Origin: Nitrospirillum amazonense
Lineage (GTDB): Bacteria > Pseudomonadota > Alphaproteobacteria > Azospirillales > Azospirillaceae
Direction: 5' to 3'
DNA: 64,000 bases
NCBI RefSeq assembly: GCF_007828035.1
Contig: NZ_VITV01000019.1
Coordinates: 16,697 to 80,696, forward strand
Shown here: positions 48,617 to 57,559 of the stretch, one piece after another
Layout: each line of letters opens with the position of its first letter
How positions within the stretch are numbered: the first letter of the stretch is position 1
Position numbers and translations under genes: made by a program
The notes under the pieces: generated by a model
What the model was told of the DNA's origin: nothing
The model's input: the letters and a program-made list of their open reading frames with translations, nothing else
The model's database searches: none

Positions 48617-48645
48617 GGAACCGAGACGGGGTTGGCAGTCTTTAA
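48617..48645 (+). promoter_or_regulatory. Candidate EcfG-type stress promoter of first KGG gene
   Basis: GGAAC at 48617-48621 is followed after 17 bases by TCTTTAAC. EcfG sigma factors of alphaproteobacteria use GGAAC-N16/17-CGTT. The -35 is exact, the -10 only partly. It is about 90 bases before the start. Confidence 0.4.
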
Positions 48646-48735
48646 CAGGTATCCAGCGCATGAACCGCGTTGGACGTCTTGGCGCCAACGAATGGACGCC
48701 AGGGCTGATATCCCGAAGCAGAATGGAGTGATCCA

Positions 48736-48963
48736 ATGGCTTCCAACACCTCGAACCGCGGCTTCGCGTCCATGGACGACGACAAGCAACGCGAGATCGC
48801 CGCCAAGGGCGGCTCCAGCGTTCCGGATGAGAAGCGCAGCTTCTCCCAGGATCATGAGTTGGCCGCCGAGGCGGGCCGCAAGGGTGGCCAAGCCTCCGGC
48901 GGCAATTTCGCCCATGATCGGGAACGTGCCTCCGAGGCGGGCCGCAAGGGCGGTCAGCACTAG
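48736..48963 (+). CDS. KGG-repeat stress protein (small)
   Basis: This is a 75-aa hydrophilic protein with KGG motifs (IAAKGGSSVPDEKRSFSQ, EAGRKGGQASGGNFA, EAGRKGGQH), the hallmark of the stress-induced KGG family to which E. coli YciG belongs. GGAG precedes the ATG. A strong terminator follows. A longer paralogue lies at 50496-50816 and a distant repeat-expanded relative at 57949-59319. Its molecular function is not established. Confidence 0.9.
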   Translation: MASNTSNRGFASMDDDKQREIAAKGGSSVPDEKRSFSQDHELAAEAGRKGGQASGGNFAHDRERASEAGRKGGQH

Positions 48964-49005
48964 AGACACCTGCATGCCTGTTCATGAGTGATCGTTCGTG
49001 AGTGA

Positions 49006-49038
49006 GGGGCCGGGCCTACGGGTCCGGCCCCGTCTTTT
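49006..49038 (+). terminator. Rho-independent terminator after first KGG gene
   Basis: GGGGCCGGGCC (49006-49016) pairs with GGTCCGGCCCC (49021-49031) with one G-T wobble, followed by GTCTTTT. It is a classical terminator. Confidence 0.85.
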
Positions 49039-49080
49039 CCGCCGCACAGGCCTGTCCATTCGACCATAAGGAACCGCCCC

Positions 49081-50295
49081 ATGAAGGCCGTCGTCTTCCA
49101 CGATATCGGCGACATCCGGCTGGAAGAAGTGCCGGAGCCCCGTATCCAGGACCCCACCGATGCCATCATCCGCATCACCGCCTCCGCCATCTGCGGTACC
49201 GACCTGCACATGGTCAGGGGCACGTTCGCGGGCATGCGTCCGGGCACCATCCTGGGGCATGAGGCGGTGGGCGTGGTGGAGGAGTTGGGGCCGTTGGTGC
49301 GGAACTTTGATGTCGGCGACCGGGTGGTGGTCGTCTCCACCATCGCCTGCGGGTCCTGCGCCTACTGCCGCGCCGGTTATTTCGCCCAATGCGACGTGGC
49401 AAACCCTGGCGGCAAGCGGGCGGGCACGGCCTTTTTCGGCGGCCCCGGACCATCGGGCCCCTTCCACGGGCTGCAGGCGGAAAAGGCCCGCATCCCATAT
49501 GCCCATGTCGGCATGATCAAGCTGCCGGACGAGGTCAGCGACGACCAGGCCATCCTCATCTCTGACATCTTCCCCACCGGCTGGTTCGGCGCCGACATCG
49601 CGGAAATCGAGGACGGCGACACGGTGGCCGTCCTGGGCTGTGGCCCGGTGGGGCAGTTCGCCATCGCCTCGGCCAAGCTGATGAACGCCGGTCGGGTGAT
49701 TGCCGTGGACCGGCGGGAGGACAGGCTGGCCATGGCACGGCGGCAGGGCGCGGAATGCGTGAACTTCGAGAGCGAGGATCCGGTCCAGACCATTCTGGAC
49801 CTGACCGGCGGCATCGGTGTGGACCGCGTCATAGACGCAGTAGGCGTGGATGCGGAACATGCGCACGATGGGCCGGTTGCGTCGGCTGCGCGCGACCAGG
49901 CGGACCAGAACTTGGCGGATGTGGAGAAGGTGGCGCCCGTGCGGCATCCCAAGGACGGCAACTGGCATCCGGGCGATGCGCCGTCCCAGGCGCTGCAGTG
50001 GGCGGTGGAGGCGGTGGCCAAGGCGGGCACCATCGCCATCATTGGTGTTTATCCACCGGCCATGGACCGCTTCCCCATCGGCCAAGCCATGAACAAGAAT
50101 CTGACCGTCAACATGGGCAACTGCAATCATCGCCGCTATGTCCCGCACCTGGTGGAACTGGTGCGCACGGGCGCCATCGACCCCAGCGCCGTCCTGACGC
50201 ATGTCGAGCCTATGACCGGGGTTATTGAGGCCTATCGGGCGTTCGACCAGCGGCGAAGCGGCTGGGTCAAGGTGGAGTTAGAGCCGGTCAAGTGA
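49081..50295 (+). CDS. Zinc-dependent alcohol dehydrogenase, formaldehyde-dismutase-like
   Basis: This is a 404-aa medium-chain dehydrogenase. Catalytic zinc ligands are in ICGTDLHMVRG and GHEAVGVVEE; the structural zinc cysteines are in CGSCAYCRAGYFAQC. The Rossmann loop is VLGCGPVGQFAIASAKL. The long insert after VIDAVGVDAEHAH and the NCNHRRYVPHLVE segment are typical of the glutathione-independent formaldehyde dehydrogenase group. The reaction cannot be fixed from sequence. It sits between two KGG genes and follows a terminator, so it should have its own promoter. Confidence 0.9.
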   Translation: MKAVVFHDIGDIRLEEVPEPRIQDPTDAIIRITASAICGTDLHMVRGTFAGMRPGTILGHEAVGVVEELGPLVRNFDVGDRVVVVSTIACGSCAYCRAGYFAQCDVANPGGKRAGTAFFGGPGPSGPFHGLQAEKARIPYAHVGMIKLPDEVSDDQAILISDIFPTGWFGADIAEIEDGDTVAVLGCGPVGQFAIASAKLMNAGRVIAVDRREDRLAMARRQGAECVNFESEDPVQTILDLTGGIGVDRVIDAVGVDAEHAHDGPVASAARDQADQNLADVEKVAPVRHPKDGNWHPGDAPSQALQWAVEAVAKAGTIAIIGVYPPAMDRFPIGQAMNKNLTVNMGNCNHRRYVPHLVELVRTGAIDPSAVLTHVEPMTGVIEAYRAFDQRRSGWVKVELEPVK

Positions 50296-50388
50296 GCGAT
50301 GTGATAATCAATTCAAGAGATCGTCAAACTATAAGCGAAGCTGCGGCTTAACTATATTTATAATTGCGGCTATTTTTAAATAACGACT

Positions 50389-50419
50389 GGAACCTCTATA
50401 GGCATTCGCGCTTATATGC
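50389..50419 (+). promoter_or_regulatory. Candidate EcfG-type promoter of second KGG gene
   Basis: GGAAC (50389-50393), 17 bases, then CTTATATGC (50411-50419). The same GGAAC-N17-CTTATATGC layout recurs at 57529-57559. It is 77 bases before the start codon. Confidence 0.5.
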
Positions 50420-50495
50420 GGGCGCCGTGAAGAAAAAGCATCCGGCCGATGGGCAGGACCGGGCGCGGCGCATCGCTGACATAAGAGAGGATGTC

Positions 50496-50816
50496 ATGAC
50501 CAAGGACAGCAACACCCGCGGCCGCGGCTTCGCTGCCATGGATGAGGGCAAGCAGCGGGATATCGCTAGCAAGGGCGGCTCCAGCGTGCCGAACGAAAAG
50601 CGCAGTTTCTCGCAGGATTCCGGATTGGCAGCGGCCGCCGGCCGCAAGGGGGGGCGGAACGTTCCCGACGAGAAGCGCAGCTTTTCTCAAAACCGAAGCC
50701 TGGCGGCCGAAGCGGGCCGCAAAGGCGGCCAGGCCTCTGGCGGAAACTTCGCCAATGATCCCGCACGCGCGGCCCAGGCGGGGCGCAAGGGTGGCGCCAG
50801 CCACGCCCATCGCTGA
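50496..50816 (+). CDS. KGG-repeat stress protein (longer paralogue)
   Basis: This is a 106-aa protein with four KGG/RGG-type units: SKGGSSVPNEKRSFSQ, AGRKGGRNVPDEKRSFSQ, AGRKGGQASGGNFA and AGRKGGASHAHR. GAGAGG lies 5 bases before the ATG at 50496. It is clearly homologous to the 48736-48963 protein, with one extra internal unit, which suggests unit duplication. It is followed by a perfect 15-bp hairpin. Confidence 0.9.
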   Translation: MTKDSNTRGRGFAAMDEGKQRDIASKGGSSVPNEKRSFSQDSGLAAAAGRKGGRNVPDEKRSFSQNRSLAAEAGRKGGQASGGNFANDPARAAQAGRKGGASHAHR

Positions 50817-50841
50817 CGGAAGCTGAGCGGTCGTTGGATAT

Positions 50842-50876
50842 CGGCCACGCCGACGGATCTGCCGTCGGCGTGGCCG
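50842..50876 (+). terminator. Perfect 15-bp hairpin after second KGG gene
   Basis: CGGCCACGCCGACGG (50842-50856) and CCGTCGGCGTGGCCG (50862-50876) flank the loop ATCTG. There is no T run, but the stem is very strong. It separates the KGG gene from the next stress promoter. Confidence 0.65.
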
Positions 50877-50887
50877 TCAGTCCCTCT

Positions 50888-50914
50888 GGAACCCCGCGCC
50901 GCACCGCGCAGTTC
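50888..50914 (+). promoter_or_regulatory. Candidate EcfG-type promoter of the SDR gene
   Basis: GGAAC (50888-50892) is followed after 17 bases by AGTTC, close to the CGTT -10 of EcfG promoters. It is ~42 bases before the ATG at 50956. Confidence 0.4.
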
Positions 50915-50955
50915 ACTTTCCCCCAGCCGCATGGCCGAATGGTAGGAGCATATCC

Positions 50956-51804
50956 ATGGACGACGCCATCCCCCCACAGCAGCAGAACCACCAGCCGGGC
51001 CATGAGCGTGAGATGACGCCGGCCCCGGATTATACCCCGCGCTTTCCCGGCGCCGGCCGGCTGGCGGACAAGGTGGCGCTCATCACCGGCGGTGACAGCG
51101 GCATCGGCCGCGCCGTGGCCGTCCTCATGGCCCGCGAGGGGGCCGATGTCGCCATCGTTTACCTGGATGAGCATGAGGATGCGGCCGACACCGTGACGCT
51201 GATCGAGGCCGAGGGCAGGCGCGGCCTGGCCATCGCCGGCGACGTGGGATCGGAATCCTTCTGCAAGGAGGCGGTGGACAAGGTGGTGGCCACCTTCGGC
51301 AAGCTGGACATCCTCGTGAACAACGCCGCGGAGCAGCACACGGCCGAGGGCCTGGGCGACCTGACGGCGCAGCAGCTGGAGCGCACCTTCCGCACCAATG
51401 TCTTCGGTTACTTCTTCATGTCCAAGATGGCGCTGCAGCACATGCAGCGTGGCGGCGCCATCGTCAACACCACCTCCGTCACCGCCTACAAGGGCAGCCC
51501 GCACCTGCTGGACTATTCGGCCACCCGTGGCGCCGTGCTGGCCTTCACCCGGTCCCTGTCACAGTTGCTGGTGGAGGCTGGCATCCGTGTCAACGCGGTC
51601 GCGCCCGGCCCCATCTGGACTCCGCTCATCCCCGCCTCCTACGACGCGGACAAGGTGGCGGAACATGGCAAGAACACGCCCATGGGCCGTCCCGGCCAGC
51701 CGAATGAGGTCGCCTCCTGCCACGTCTTCCTGGCCAGCGATGAGGCCTCCTACATGACGGGGCAGGTCATGCACCCTAACGGCGGCACGGTCGTGAACTC
51801 TTAA
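50956..51804 (+). CDS. Short-chain dehydrogenase/reductase (YghA-like), variant active site
   Basis: This 282-aa SDR has a ~35-residue N-terminal extension (PPQQQNHQPGHEREM), as in the YghA/general-stress subgroup. The cofactor loop TGGDSGIGRAVA and the NNAAEQ motif are intact, and Ser/Tyr are present (VNTTSVTAYKG, DYSATR). The catalytic YxxxK lysine is replaced by arginine (Y-S-A-T-R). Such a change may alter or weaken activity. It shares an apparent stress promoter and precedes a YraQ permease by 73 bases. Confidence 0.9.
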   Translation: MDDAIPPQQQNHQPGHEREMTPAPDYTPRFPGAGRLADKVALITGGDSGIGRAVAVLMAREGADVAIVYLDEHEDAADTVTLIEAEGRRGLAIAGDVGSESFCKEAVDKVVATFGKLDILVNNAAEQHTAEGLGDLTAQQLERTFRTNVFGYFFMSKMALQHMQRGGAIVNTTSVTAYKGSPHLLDYSATRGAVLAFTRSLSQLLVEAGIRVNAVAPGPIWTPLIPASYDADKVAEHGKNTPMGRPGQPNEVASCHVFLASDEASYMTGQVMHPNGGTVVNS

Positions 51805-51877
51805 GCCAGCCTACGGGCGCGCTGGAGACGCGCTGGGGAGGGGACGGATTGCCCCCCGGTTAATCCAAGGAAAGCGG

Positions 51878-53062
51878 GTGGCTGGCATGGATGAGATATG
51901 GCATGCGCTGGCGATGGCATTCGCCATGGGCTGGCAAATGCTGTGGGCGCTGATCCTTGGCTTCTTCCTGTCCGGCGCCATCCAGGCCGTGGTGTCGCAT
52001 CGGGAGATGGGCCGGCTGTTACCAGACGATCGCGCCCGCAGCATCGCCGTCGCCACTGGCCTGGGCGCCGCCTCGTCCTCCTGCTCCTACGCCGCCGTCG
52101 CCGTGGCCCGGACCATTTTCCGCAAGGGCGGCGATTTCACCGCCGCCATGGCTTTCCAGTTCGCCTCCACCAACCTCGTGCTGGAACTGGGCATCATCCT
52201 GGCGGTGCTGATGGGCTGGCGGTTCACCGCGGCGGAGTTCGTTGGTGGCCCCCTCATGATCCTGATACTGGTCGTGCTGTTCCGCTTGCTGCTTTCCCGC
52301 GGCCTGGTGCAGGCCGCCAAGGCGCAGGCCGAGAAAGGCGTTGCCGGCCGCATGGAGGGGCATGCGTCCATGGACATGGCGGTGACGGAAGGTGGGGGTG
52401 TCCTGCGCCGCCTGGTTTCCGCCCCCGGGTTCACGGCCACCAGCCATTACTTCGTCATGGACTGGGTATCGCTTTGGCCGGACATTGTCATCGGCCTGCT
52501 CATCGCCGGCGCCTTGGGGGCCTGGGTGCCGAAATCCTTCTGGGAGGGCTTTTTCCTGGCCGGCCACCCGCTGCTGGCCAAATTGATCGGGCCCTTGGTC
52601 GGCCCCCTCGTCGCCATCATCGCCTTCGTCTGTTCCGTGGGCAATGTGCCGCTGGCGGCCGTGCTATGGAACGCCGGCGCCAGCTTTGGCGGTGTGATCG
52701 CCTTCATTTTCGCCGACCTCATCGTGCTGCCCATCCTGGACATCTACCGCCGCTATTACGGCCTGAAAATGGCGGCCTTCCTGCTGGTCACCTTCTACGT
52801 CGCCATGGTGGGCTCAGCCTTGGCCGTGGAGTTCCTGTTTCAGGCGCTGGACCTGGTGCCGGAGCAGCGGACGGCCCAAGTCGTCGCCACCGGCATCAGC
52901 TGGAATTACACCACCGTCTTGAACATTGTCTTTTTGGGGCTGGCGGTGGTCCTGGTTTGGCGCTTCATGCGCACGGGCGGGCCGGGGATGATCCGCGCCA
53001 TGGATGGACCCTCGCCGCACGCCCATCCTGGTGCCCGAGCATCGCATCCACCAAGTGGATGA
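51878..53062 (+). CDS. Permease of the YraQ/ArsP (DUF318) family, second copy
   Basis: This is a 394-aa polytopic membrane protein. Hallmarks are GLGAASSSCSYAAVAVARTIF and the paired STNLVLELGI / GNVPLAAVLWNAGASFGG segments, each flanking symmetric helix bundles, with a hydrophilic middle loop. The substrate is unknown. A GTG at 51878 preceded by AAGGAAA is the likely start; an ATG at 51887 is also in frame. It follows the SDR gene on the same strand. Confidence 0.85.
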   Translation: MAGMDEIWHALAMAFAMGWQMLWALILGFFLSGAIQAVVSHREMGRLLPDDRARSIAVATGLGAASSSCSYAAVAVARTIFRKGGDFTAAMAFQFASTNLVLELGIILAVLMGWRFTAAEFVGGPLMILILVVLFRLLLSRGLVQAAKAQAEKGVAGRMEGHASMDMAVTEGGGVLRRLVSAPGFTATSHYFVMDWVSLWPDIVIGLLIAGALGAWVPKSFWEGFFLAGHPLLAKLIGPLVGPLVAIIAFVCSVGNVPLAAVLWNAGASFGGVIAFIFADLIVLPILDIYRRYYGLKMAAFLLVTFYVAMVGSALAVEFLFQALDLVPEQRTAQVVATGISWNYTTVLNIVFLGLAVVLVWRFMRTGGPGMIRAMDGPSPHAHPGARASHPPSG

Positions 53063-53133
53063 GGACGCACGGCACATCCAGGGGGCCGGCCAGCACCCCG
53101 GCCATGTCACCGCCGCCCCGATTGCCCAAGTTT

Positions 53134-53805
53134 TTACGGCTTATGGGTGCACTCTTCCTGCCCACCCTCCGGTCCGATGGCGCGCTGCAGCATCACAGTG
53201 TCGGTCCATTTCCCAAAGCGGAAGGCCACTGCTGCCAGGTAACCGACCTGGCGGAAGCCGCAGGCCTCATGCAATCGCAGTGAGGCGACGTTGGAACTGT
53301 CGACATAGCCGATCATCTGGCGGAAGCCGGCGGCGGCGCATTCCTGGATCAGGGCGGGCAGCAGCGCCCGGCCGATGCCGCGATGCAGGCGGTCGGGATG
53401 AATGTAGATCGAATGCTTGACCGTGAACCGGTAGGCGGGGCGCTTGCGGAACAGCACGGCGTAGGCGTAGCCGACCACGACGCCATCGATGGTGGCGACC
53501 AGATGGGGCAGCTTGTGCTTGCGCATGTTCTTGCGCCGCGCCTTCAGGTCCTCGATGTCGAACGGTGTCGGTACGAAGGTGCCGAGGTTACCGACGCCAT
53601 GCCCGATGTGATGCCGGTAGATGTCGAGCATGGCCGGCACGTCCTCGTCATTCGAGTGCCGCAGGACGATGGGCGACGGCAGCGTCCCCAGCGTGGACGA
53701 GGCCCCAGGCGTGGACGAGGCCAGGTCCTGGCTGGCGCCAGGATCCTGGTTCATGCTGGGAATGGGCCCGGGAAAGGGCATGGAAGAGTCGGTCATGGCG
53801 GACAT
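53134..53805 (-). CDS. GNAT-family N-acetyltransferase (phosphinothricin acetyltransferase-like)
   Basis: This is a 223-aa protein. The acetyl-CoA loop is in IYIHPDRLHRGIGRALLPAL and later motifs are YVDSSNVASLRLHEACGFRQVGY. The N-terminal ~45 residues are a Pro/Ser/Gly-rich extension of unclear value, so the true start may be internal. The PAT-type branch acetylates phosphinothricin, methionine sulfoximine or similar amines. The gene lies 10 bases downstream of the basic amino-acid decarboxylase gene on the same strand. Confidence 0.87.
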   Translation of the reverse strand: MSAMTDSSMPFPGPIPSMNQDPGASQDLASSTPGASSTLGTLPSPIVLRHSNDEDVPAMLDIYRHHIGHGVGNLGTFVPTPFDIEDLKARRKNMRKHKLPHLVATIDGVVVGYAYAVLFRKRPAYRFTVKHSIYIHPDRLHRGIGRALLPALIQECAAAGFRQMIGYVDSSNVASLRLHEACGFRQVGYLAAVAFRFGKWTDTVMLQRAIGPEGGQEECTHKP

Positions 53806-53815
53806 TCCGGCACGC

Positions 53816-56173
53816 TCACTCCTGCATCACATAGGTATAAAACCGCATCGACCCATCCGGCTCGATCTTGCGATAGAGCCCCTGCACCTCGTTCTCGAAG
53901 CCGGGGAACAGGTTGGCGCTCTGCTCGAACATCTTGAGATAGTCCAGCATGGGCTTGGCCCGCGCGTCCAGGCGCTCGCCCGGGACGATGGTGGCGATGC
54001 CCGGCGGATAGACCAGGAACAGGGTGGTGGCGATGCGGCCGTCGATCTCGCTCAGGGGCAGGTAGTCGACCTTGTTGCGCACCAGGCTGCGCGCCGCCTC
54101 ATGGGGGGGCACCACCATTTCCGGCAGGTGCTCGGGCGCGAACTGCTTCTGCTGCAGTGCGCTGACGTTGATGTCGCGATAGAAGGCGTGCATTTGGGCG
54201 CACAGGTCGCGCAGGCGCACGCCCCGGTACCGCTGCGGCCAGCGGGTGACGAAGCGGGGCATGACGTCGTCCAGCAGGGCGTTGTCGTCATGCAGACGCT
54301 TGAACGCCGCCAGCGCACTCAGCAGGGTGCCGGCTTTGCTGGACTCCACGCCGGGCGTCAGCAGGAACAGCAGGGAGTTGAGGTCGTTCTTCTCCGGGAC
54401 GACGCGGTTCTCGCGCAGGTATTGGGCCACCACCGGGGCCGGGATGCCATGGTCGCTGTAGGTGCCCGTCCGCCGGTCGAACCCCGGCGTCAGGATGATC
54501 AGCTTGTTGGGGTCGGTCATGGCCAACCCCTCGGTCACATGGCTGAAGCCATGCCAGGTCTCGCCAGGCGAGAAGGACCAGTACCGCGCGTTGGTGGCCA
54601 GTTCGTCGGTGCTCAGGCTTTCCCAGGGCACTTCGTGAGCCGTCTCCTCGGGGCCGGAGCCCGGGGGCGAGACGACGTCGGGAATGAAGGGCTCGAAGAA
54701 CCAGCGGCGCGCGGGATCGGTTTCCTTCTGTTCGTACTCGCGGCGCAGGGCCCGCAGCTTCTTGCGCAGCTCGATGCCCAGCCGGACGGTGTCATCCCAG
54801 AGGATGGTGCCGGAGCGCCCCTTCATCATCTGCGCACCCACGTCCAGCGAGGCGAACAGGGGATAGAAGGGGGAGGTCGAGGCGTGCTGCAGGAAACTTT
54901 CGTTGAAGCGGCGATGCTCCACCCGGCGCTTCTGGCCCTTGATGTGCCGGTCGCGGACATGAATCTGCGAGGCCTGGGAGAAGCTGGCCAACTGCTTGTG
55001 TGTCGACTGCGTGGCGATGATGCCGGGCGCGTCCTCACCCAAATCCTTCAGCCCCATGGCGAAGCGACCGGCATAGAGGGGGTGGAACTTCATGAAGCCG
55101 GCCCAGGCCTCATCGAACAGGATGTATTCGCACAGGTGGCCGATCCGGTTCAGGATCATCTCCGCACTGTAGATGGTGCCGTCGTAGGTGCATTGCTCGA
55201 TGACGGCGACGCGGAAGGGGCGGGGCTTTTTCCACGCCTCGGGATCGCTCACGTGCGGGTTCAGCCGGATCTTCTCCCGGATCGCCGCCTCGTCCAGCGC
55301 CTGGCTCTGGATGGGCCCGATCATGCCGTAGCAGTTGCGGTCCGTTTCCAGGTAGATGGGAATGCCGCCGCTGATCAGCAGGGCGCCGTGGTGGGCGGCC
55401 TTGTGGTTGTTGCGGTCGAACAGGACCAGGTCACCCTCCGCCACCAGGGCGCCCAGCACCACCTTGTTGGAGGAGGAGGTGCCGTTCAGCACGAAATAGG
55501 TCTTCTCCGCCCCGAAGATGGCGGCGGCCTCCTTCTGGGCCCTCAGGGCGGGGCCTTCGTGCGTCAGCAGGTCGCCCAACTCGATGACCGAATTGTCCAG
55601 GTCGTCGCGGAACACCGCCTCGCCCAGATGCTCCACGAAAATCTGCCCAATGGGGCTGCGGCTGTAGAAGATGCCGCCGTTGTGCCCCGGGCAGGTCCAC
55701 AGCTGGTTGCCCTCCTCGGCGTAATCCACCAGCGCGCCGAAGAAAGGCGTCTTCAGCGTGTCGGCATATTTCTTGAGGCGGCTGATCAGGTTGCGGGCAA
55801 TGAACTCCGGCGTTTCCTCCGACAGGAAGATGTAGCCGTCGATGAAGTCCAGCACCTCCACCGGGATGTCCTCCAGGCGCTTGCGACGGACCAGGATGAC
55901 GATGGGCATGTCCAGGCCGCGGCGGCGCATCAGGTTGATCAGGGCCGCCGTCTTGCCCTCCAGCCCACGCTTGCCCCAGTCCACCACCATGCAGCCGATG
56001 GCGGCGTCGGTCTGGACGGCGATCTCCGCGTCCTCGACCCGCCGCGCCTTGACCACCTCAATGCCGTCGTCCTCGATGGCCGCGATGATTTTCTGAAGCC
56101 GCATGCCTTCCAGGTCATCGGCGTCAAAGCCGGGGGCGCAAAGAAGAACAGTGAAACGCTTAAAGAAATCCAT
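53816..56173 (-). CDS. Orn/Lys/Arg decarboxylase (class III PLP fold)
   Basis: This 785-aa PLP enzyme has the family's three parts. There is an N-terminal receiver-like wing domain (residues ~1-125), a large PLP domain with ILFDEAWAGFMKFHPLY and the cofactor lysine in QSTHKQLAS (Lys393), and a C-terminal domain with YPPGIATIVPGERL. It decarboxylates arginine, lysine or ornithine to a polyamine precursor and consumes protons; which one is not clear. The ATG at 56173 follows AAGGA by 10 bases. It is divergent from ppk2. Confidence 0.93.
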   Translation of the reverse strand: MDFFKRFTVLLCAPGFDADDLEGMRLQKIIAAIEDDGIEVVKARRVEDAEIAVQTDAAIGCMVVDWGKRGLEGKTAALINLMRRRGLDMPIVILVRRKRLEDIPVEVLDFIDGYIFLSEETPEFIARNLISRLKKYADTLKTPFFGALVDYAEEGNQLWTCPGHNGGIFYSRSPIGQIFVEHLGEAVFRDDLDNSVIELGDLLTHEGPALRAQKEAAAIFGAEKTYFVLNGTSSSNKVVLGALVAEGDLVLFDRNNHKAAHHGALLISGGIPIYLETDRNCYGMIGPIQSQALDEAAIREKIRLNPHVSDPEAWKKPRPFRVAVIEQCTYDGTIYSAEMILNRIGHLCEYILFDEAWAGFMKFHPLYAGRFAMGLKDLGEDAPGIIATQSTHKQLASFSQASQIHVRDRHIKGQKRRVEHRRFNESFLQHASTSPFYPLFASLDVGAQMMKGRSGTILWDDTVRLGIELRKKLRALRREYEQKETDPARRWFFEPFIPDVVSPPGSGPEETAHEVPWESLSTDELATNARYWSFSPGETWHGFSHVTEGLAMTDPNKLIILTPGFDRRTGTYSDHGIPAPVVAQYLRENRVVPEKNDLNSLLFLLTPGVESSKAGTLLSALAAFKRLHDDNALLDDVMPRFVTRWPQRYRGVRLRDLCAQMHAFYRDINVSALQQKQFAPEHLPEMVVPPHEAARSLVRNKVDYLPLSEIDGRIATTLFLVYPPGIATIVPGERLDARAKPMLDYLKMFEQSANLFPGFENEVQGLYRKIEPDGSMRFYTYVMQE

Positions 56174-56443
56174 TGCCAAGCCATCCTTTGTTCAAAGCAC
56201 GCTGTCGGATCATTTAATGACAATTACGTGACGGTCTCGCCCCCTACCTTTGGACCGCACCGCAGTATTATCTTAAGCCACAGCGTTTCGCTTAATACAA
56301 ACACTACCGCATGGCGACCAGGATCAAAGCCATCCGCTCTCGCGGCGGAGTGTTTGTTGCGTCCGTAAGGTCCGCCATCTCGGGCTTTGTCACCAAACTG
56401 CAAACGCTTCCAGGTAACCGTTTGGGGACCAGGAGGACGACAC

Positions 56444-57361
56444 ATGAACGAACACGACAAGACCGAGATCCGCAGCTGGCTGGACATCGAGCTCGAAGAC
56501 GATATGGACGAGGAGCTTGAGCAGGCCGTTGACGATGTGCGCATCCCGCCCGAACTGCGCGCCCTGATGGAAAGGCGCCAGAAGAGCACCCTCGACCGTC
56601 ACACCTATTTCCGCGAGCTGCTGCGTCTTCAGAGCGAGCTGGTGAAGCTGCAGGACTGGGTGCGTTTCAAAGGCCTCAAGATGGTGATCCTGTTCGAAGG
56701 CCGCGATAGCGCCGGGAAGGGGGGCGCCATCAAGCGCATCACCCAGCGTGTCAATCCGCGCAGCTGCCGGGTGGTGGCGTTGCCGGCGCCGTCCGACCGC
56801 GAGAAGACCCAATGGTATTTCCAACGGTACGTCCCGCACCTGCCGGCCGCCGGTGAGATCGTGCTGTTCGATCGCAGCTGGTACAACCGCGCCGGTGTCG
56901 AGCGCGTCATGGGCTTCGCCACAGATACCGAGGTCGAGGACTTCTTCCGCGACGTGCCGGAGTTCGAGCGCATGCTGGTGCGCTCTGGCATCATCCTGGT
57001 GAAGTACTGGTTCTCCATCACCGATGAGGAACAGCAGTTGCGCTTCCTCATGCGCATCCACGACCCCATCAAGCAATGGAAGCTGTCGCCCATGGACCTG
57101 CAGTCCCGCGTGCGGTGGGAACAGTATACCATGGCTAAGGAGGACATGTTCGCGCGCACCAGCATTCCCGAGGCGCCCTGGCACATCGTGGAAGGTAACG
57201 ACAAGAAGCGCGCCCGTCTCAACCTCATCTCTCACCTGCTTTCGGTCGTTCCGTATGAGGAGGTCCCGCATGAGCCCGTGACGTTGCCGGACCGGGTGTT
57301 CAATCCGAACTACGAGCGGCACACGCTGCCGGCCGAACTGTACGTGCCGCAGCGCTACTGA
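56444..57361 (+). CDS. ppk2: Polyphosphate kinase 2
   Basis: This is a 305-aa PPK2-family enzyme that moves phosphate between polyphosphate and nucleotides. It has Walker A FEGRDSAGKGGAIKRI, Walker B-like IVLFDRSWYNRAGVERVMGF and the lid region PSDREKTQWYFQRYV. The N-terminus carries an acidic stretch (DIELEDDMDEELEQAV). The AGGAGG 9 bases upstream fixes the ATG at 56444. It is one-domain class I by length. Polyphosphate metabolism fits the surrounding stress genes. Confidence 0.95.
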   Translation: MNEHDKTEIRSWLDIELEDDMDEELEQAVDDVRIPPELRALMERRQKSTLDRHTYFRELLRLQSELVKLQDWVRFKGLKMVILFEGRDSAGKGGAIKRITQRVNPRSCRVVALPAPSDREKTQWYFQRYVPHLPAAGEIVLFDRSWYNRAGVERVMGFATDTEVEDFFRDVPEFERMLVRSGIILVKYWFSITDEEQQLRFLMRIHDPIKQWKLSPMDLQSRVRWEQYTMAKEDMFARTSIPEAPWHIVEGNDKKRARLNLISHLLSVVPYEEVPHEPVTLPDRVFNPNYERHTLPAELYVPQRY

Positions 57362-57528
57362 TCGGGGTCCCCTGACCGGAAAGCGGAGACCTGGCCGGGG
57401 ACCTTGCCCCAGCCAGGCCGTTCTGGCCGTCCAACCGGTATCCGGCCAGGTTCGACAGTAAATCCCTTGAGCGGTGGGCCCTTCAACGCGCCTTCGTCTT
57501 GGCGGTACTGAATAATTCCGATAGGCGC

Positions 57529-57559
57529 GGAACCCCCGCCAAGCTGGATTCTTATATGC
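57529..57559 (+). promoter_or_regulatory. Candidate EcfG-type promoter of sRNA
   Basis: GGAAC (57529-57533), 17 bases, CTTATATGC (57551-57559): the same layout as at 50389-50419 upstream of a KGG gene. It should start transcription near 57565. Confidence 0.5.

Noticed and set aside
28489..57475. ATCCCTTGAGCGG present at ~28489 and ~57463 as a repeat family
   Set aside because: A shared 13-mer is within chance expectation for 64 kb, and the flanks do not match.
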